Shown in pieces: positions 61,653 through 64,000 of a stretch of 64,000 bases of DNA. The stretch lies in the NCBI GenBank assembly GCA_041165405.1, contig JBEANL010000002.1:1-64000 (forward strand). Direction: 5' to 3'. This stretch comes from Methylopumilus sp009926035 (GTDB lineage Bacteria; Pseudomonadota; Gammaproteobacteria; Burkholderiales; Methylophilaceae). A program made the position numbers and the translations under genes. Each line of letters starts with the position of its first letter. The first letter of the stretch is position 1. The notes under the pieces are model-generated. The model made no database searches. It worked only from the letters and a program-made list of their open reading frames with translations, and was not told the origin of the DNA.

Positions 61653-62519
61653 ATGGCTTTAAGCATGACCGGTTTTTCTTTTAAGGAGGCAGATACAGAA
61701 CAGGGTATTTTGCTCCTTGAATTTCGGTCTTTAAATAATCGATATTTAGAGCTCCAAGTTAAACTAGATGAATCTTTAAGGTCTTTTGAGCCCATGATTC
61801 GCGATCTAATATCTGCGGAAATTAAAAGAGGCAAAGTAGATTGCAGAATTTATTTCAAATCTAAAACGCATGCGCTCGATGTTAAAAACGTAGATCCGAT
61901 TAAGTTAAAACAGCTCGCAAGTTCGGTGGATGAAATTGCAAAACATTTTTCTCATGTACAGCCGATTAATGCGTTCGATATATTAAAAACAAGCGAGATC
62001 ATGCACGATCAATCGGTTAATATGAACTTGCTTGAACAAGACCTTAAAAAAAATCTTAAAGAATCGCTGATCGAAATTCAAGCATCTAAAGCACGCGAAG
62101 GTGAAAAGTTACAAAAGATTTTATTAGATAAATTAAAGGATGTTGAAGGGCTTGTAGTTGAAGCCAAAAAAATCTTGCCTGTTTTAATCAAAGAGTATCA
62201 AACTAAAATAGAAAATAAATTTAAAGAAGCATTAATCGCAATCGATGATGACCGATTAAAACAAGAGTTTCTTATTTTTATTCAAAAGATGGATATTGAT
62301 GAAGAGCTTAATCGTATTACATCGCATATCGACGAAGTCAGGCGCTTACTTAAAACAGATGGTGCAATCGGTAAAAAACTAGACTTTATGATGCAAGAAC
62401 TTAATCGCGAAGCGAATACTCTGGGTTCAAAATCGATATCACCTAAAACTTCACAAATATCAGTTGATTTAAAAGTTTTGATTGAGCAAATGCGCGAACA
62501 AATTCAGAATATTGAATAA
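61653..62519 (+). CDS. yicC: YicC family endoribonuclease
   Basis: The 288 residues match the YicC/YloC family (TIGR00255): MALSMTGFSFKEADTEQGILLLEFRSLNNRYLE at the start and DEELNRITSHIDEVRRLLKTDGAIGKKLDFMMQELNREANTLGSK near the C-terminus. Members act as endoribonucleases that influence small-RNA turnover. It is divergent from rph, with the usual order yicC-gmk-rpoZ-spoT. Confidence 0.95.
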   Translation: MALSMTGFSFKEADTEQGILLLEFRSLNNRYLELQVKLDESLRSFEPMIRDLISAEIKRGKVDCRIYFKSKTHALDVKNVDPIKLKQLASSVDEIAKHFSHVQPINAFDILKTSEIMHDQSVNMNLLEQDLKKNLKESLIEIQASKAREGEKLQKILLDKLKDVEGLVVEAKKILPVLIKEYQTKIENKFKEALIAIDDDRLKQEFLIFIQKMDIDEELNRITSHIDEVRRLLKTDGAIGKKLDFMMQELNREANTLGSKSISPKTSQISVDLKVLIEQMREQIQNIE

Positions 62520-62538
62520 TCATGATTAAAGAAAATAT

Positions 62539-63150
62539 ATGAGCCAAGCCCACTTATTTATTATTGCAGCAGCTTCAGGTGCCGGTAAAACGACACTCGT
62601 AAAAGCCCTATTAAATAAAGACAAAGATCTTCAGGCCTCTGTGTCTCATACCACACGTAAGCCGCGTCCGGGAGAAGTAGATGGCGTGGATTATCATTTT
62701 GTTGATGAAGCCACCTTTTTAGATTTAAAGAGGAAAGGCGAATTTTTAGAGTCTGCCGAATGTCATGGTGGTATGTATGGCACCAGTAAAAAATCAGTTC
62801 AGACTATTCTTGATCAAAAGAAAGATGTAGTTTTAGAAATTGATTGGCAAGGTGCTCAAGCCCTTAAAGCTCAGTTTAAAGAGGCCGTTTCAATTTTTGT
62901 ATTGCCACCTTCTGTTGAAACATTAGCTGAAAGATTAAATAACCGCGGACATGATAGTGATGAGACGATTGCAAAAAGACTCGCGGTTGCACGAGAAGAG
63001 ATGAGCCATGTAGATGAGTTTGATTATGTTACAATCAATGATGACTTTGAAGTAGCGCTCCATGATCTTATGGCTATTATTCGATCTACTCGATTAATGT
63101 GCCATATTCAGCTTACACGACATAGCCATTTAATTAAAAACTTGACTTGA
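62539..63150 (+). CDS. gmk: Guanylate kinase
   Basis: Phosphorylates GMP to GDP. The 203 residues show P-loop AAASGAGKTTLV near residue 11, the GMP-binding segment SHTTRKPRPGEVDGVDYHFV and the lid NRGHDSDETIAKRLAVA. It is followed after 16 bp by rpoZ. Confidence 0.98.
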   Translation: MSQAHLFIIAAASGAGKTTLVKALLNKDKDLQASVSHTTRKPRPGEVDGVDYHFVDEATFLDLKRKGEFLESAECHGGMYGTSKKSVQTILDQKKDVVLEIDWQGAQALKAQFKEAVSIFVLPPSVETLAERLNNRGHDSDETIAKRLAVAREEMSHVDEFDYVTINDDFEVALHDLMAIIRSTRLMCHIQLTRHSHLIKNLT

Positions 63151-63166
63151 AATTTGGAGAAATAAC

Positions 63167-63382
63167 ATGGCACGAATTACAGTAGACGATTGCTTAGAAG
63201 TGATTCCTAATCGCTTTAAACTTACGCTAGCTGCCGCATACCGCGCAAGACAATTAGCCAATGGTGCTGAAGCATTAGTGAGCACCCATGGTTTAAGAGA
63301 CAAGCCTACGGTATTAGCATTAAGAGAAATTGCAGCAGGTAAAGTTGGTCTTGATATCTTAAATAGAAAAACAACGTACTAA
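63167..63382 (+). CDS. rpoZ: DNA-directed RNA polymerase omega subunit
   Basis: Assembles the beta' subunit of RNA polymerase and forms part of the ppGpp site. The 71 residues begin MARITVDDCLEVIPNRFKL, with the family's AYRARQL and ALREIAAGKV. Placed between gmk and spoT, as in most proteobacteria; here it is shorter than E. coli omega (91 residues), as usual in AT-rich betaproteobacteria. Confidence 0.97.
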   Translation: MARITVDDCLEVIPNRFKLTLAAAYRARQLANGAEALVSTHGLRDKPTVLALREIAAGKVGLDILNRKTTY

Positions 63383-63423
63383 TTTCTAAAATAGGGCGTC
63401 AAGCCCCTTCAAGATTAAAGATC

Positions 63424-64000
63424 ATGGCTAGTACCGCTCATTTCAATAAAGCGGATGCTCAAAAAACACCGCCACCCCCGTTACTGCCTGTTGATAACGA
63501 AGAGTCTGAACTCACAATTCTTCTCAAGACTTATTTAAAAACAAAAGATATCCAAAAAATATGGGATGCCTATCGGTTTAGTGAAGAAGCGCATCATGGT
63601 CAATCTCGACGAAGTGGTGAGCCATATATTGTTCATCCAGTCGCCGTAGCTTGCACATTAGCAAGACTTCACCTTGATGCCCCCACAATCCTTGCCGCAC
63701 TCCTTCACGATGTTGTTGAAGACACAACGATCACCAATAAAGAAATCGAAAAAAAATTTGGTAAACAAGTTTCTGTATTAGTGGATGGTTTGTCAAAGCT
63801 CGACAAAATTGAATTTCAAGATGCCACACAAGCACAAGCAGAAAACTTTAGAAAAATGTTATTGGCGATGTCGAATGATGTCCGCGTCATTTTAGTGAAG
63901 CTCGCGGATCGTCTTCATAATATGCAAACCTTAGATGTTTTAAGACCTGAAAAACAGAAACGTATCGCGCAAGAAACGCATGATATTTATGCGCCCATTG
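63424..64000 (+). CDS. spoT: Bifunctional (p)ppGpp synthetase/hydrolase SpoT (partial)
   Basis: Only the first 192 residues fall in the window. They include the HD hydrolase domain: GEPYIVHPVAVACTLARL, LLHDVVEDT, the DGLSKLDKI segment and VKLADRLHNMQTL. The presence of an intact HD domain next to rpoZ points to the bifunctional SpoT/Rel type and not to RelA. A Pro-rich N-terminal extension (QKTPPPPLLPV) precedes it. The synthetase and C-terminal regulatory domains lie beyond the right edge. Confidence 0.95.
   Translation, partial: MASTAHFNKADAQKTPPPPLLPVDNEESELTILLKTYLKTKDIQKIWDAYRFSEEAHHGQSRRSGEPYIVHPVAVACTLARLHLDAPTILAALLHDVVEDTTITNKEIEKKFGKQVSVLVDGLSKLDKIEFQDATQAQAENFRKMLLAMSNDVRVILVKLADRLHNMQTLDVLRPEKQKRIAQETHDIYAPI

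Noticed and set aside
1..64000. tRNA or rRNA genes, prophage, insertion sequences, toxin-antitoxin or defence genes
   Set aside because: Nothing recognisable was found when reading the gaps. Nearly all intergenic regions are under 300 bp and are explained by the features listed.

Overview
The window is about 64 kb of AT-rich, tightly packed bacterial chromosome carrying almost only core genes. Gene content and order (mnmG-rsmG-parA-parB-atpIBEFHAGDC, rpmH-rnpA-yidD-yidC-mnmE, dnaA-dnaN-gyrB), an FNR regulator with a betaproteobacterial-type cysteine cluster, a TIGR01244-type phosphatase and a ccoNOQPGH cluster point to a betaproteobacterium. The low GC, very short intergenic gaps and overlapping genes suggest a streamlined planktonic member of the Methylophilaceae (the Ca. 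Methylopumilus / OM43 type). That family assignment is an inference: no methylotrophy gene lies in the window.

Layout. 1-2578: edge fragment, then ugd and a UDP-glucuronate 4-epimerase (sugar nucleotides). 2580-5781: glmS and glmU (UDP-GlcNAc), minus strand. 5870-12833: complete nine-gene F1Fo ATP synthase operon, minus strand, with a terminator and a candidate promoter. 12920-20926: parB, parA, rsmG, mnmG, two parS sites, mnmE, yidC, yidD, rnpA, rpmH. 21170-26333: dnaA, a DnaA-box cluster (probable oriC), dnaN, gyrB. 26347-34819: oxyR, a DUF2892 membrane protein with a histone-like tail, prmA, accC, accB, aroQ, tlpA, dsbD, fxsA and a ferredoxin-reductase. 34881-44887: a secreted Ala/Lys/Pro micro-protein, hemD, hemC, argH, an RND efflux operon and a VIT-family transporter. 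44983-46269: small genes, marC and a broken DUF2788 gene. 46376-57618: ccoI, ccoS, ccoNOQPGH, a radical SAM gene, fnr, hemN and a SafE/UreH-like gene. 57683-61519: ompW-like gene, TIGR01244 phosphatase, hemW, rdgB, rph. 61653-64000: yicC, gmk, rpoZ and the start of spoT.

How the parts work together. The 46-58 kb region reads as an oxygen-responsive respiratory module. It encodes a high-affinity cbb3 oxidase, its copper-loading ATPase and assembly factors, oxygen-independent haem synthesis, the FNR sensor itself and an OmpW porin. Four sites matching the FNR palindrome TTGAT-N4-ATCAA at 9 or 10 of 10 positions lie in its intergenic regions. The 13-27 kb region is the replication and segregation hub: oriC beside dnaA/dnaN and paired parS sites beside parAB.

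I found no tRNA, rRNA, CRISPR array, insertion sequence, prophage or defence system. The window is mostly ordinary core genome. The less ordinary items are small: the DUF2892-histone-tail fusion, the Ala-rich micro-protein with a hairpin leader, the DUF2788 gene broken by one stop codon, a 46-residue basic protein that may be ArfA-like, and the FNR-site set.
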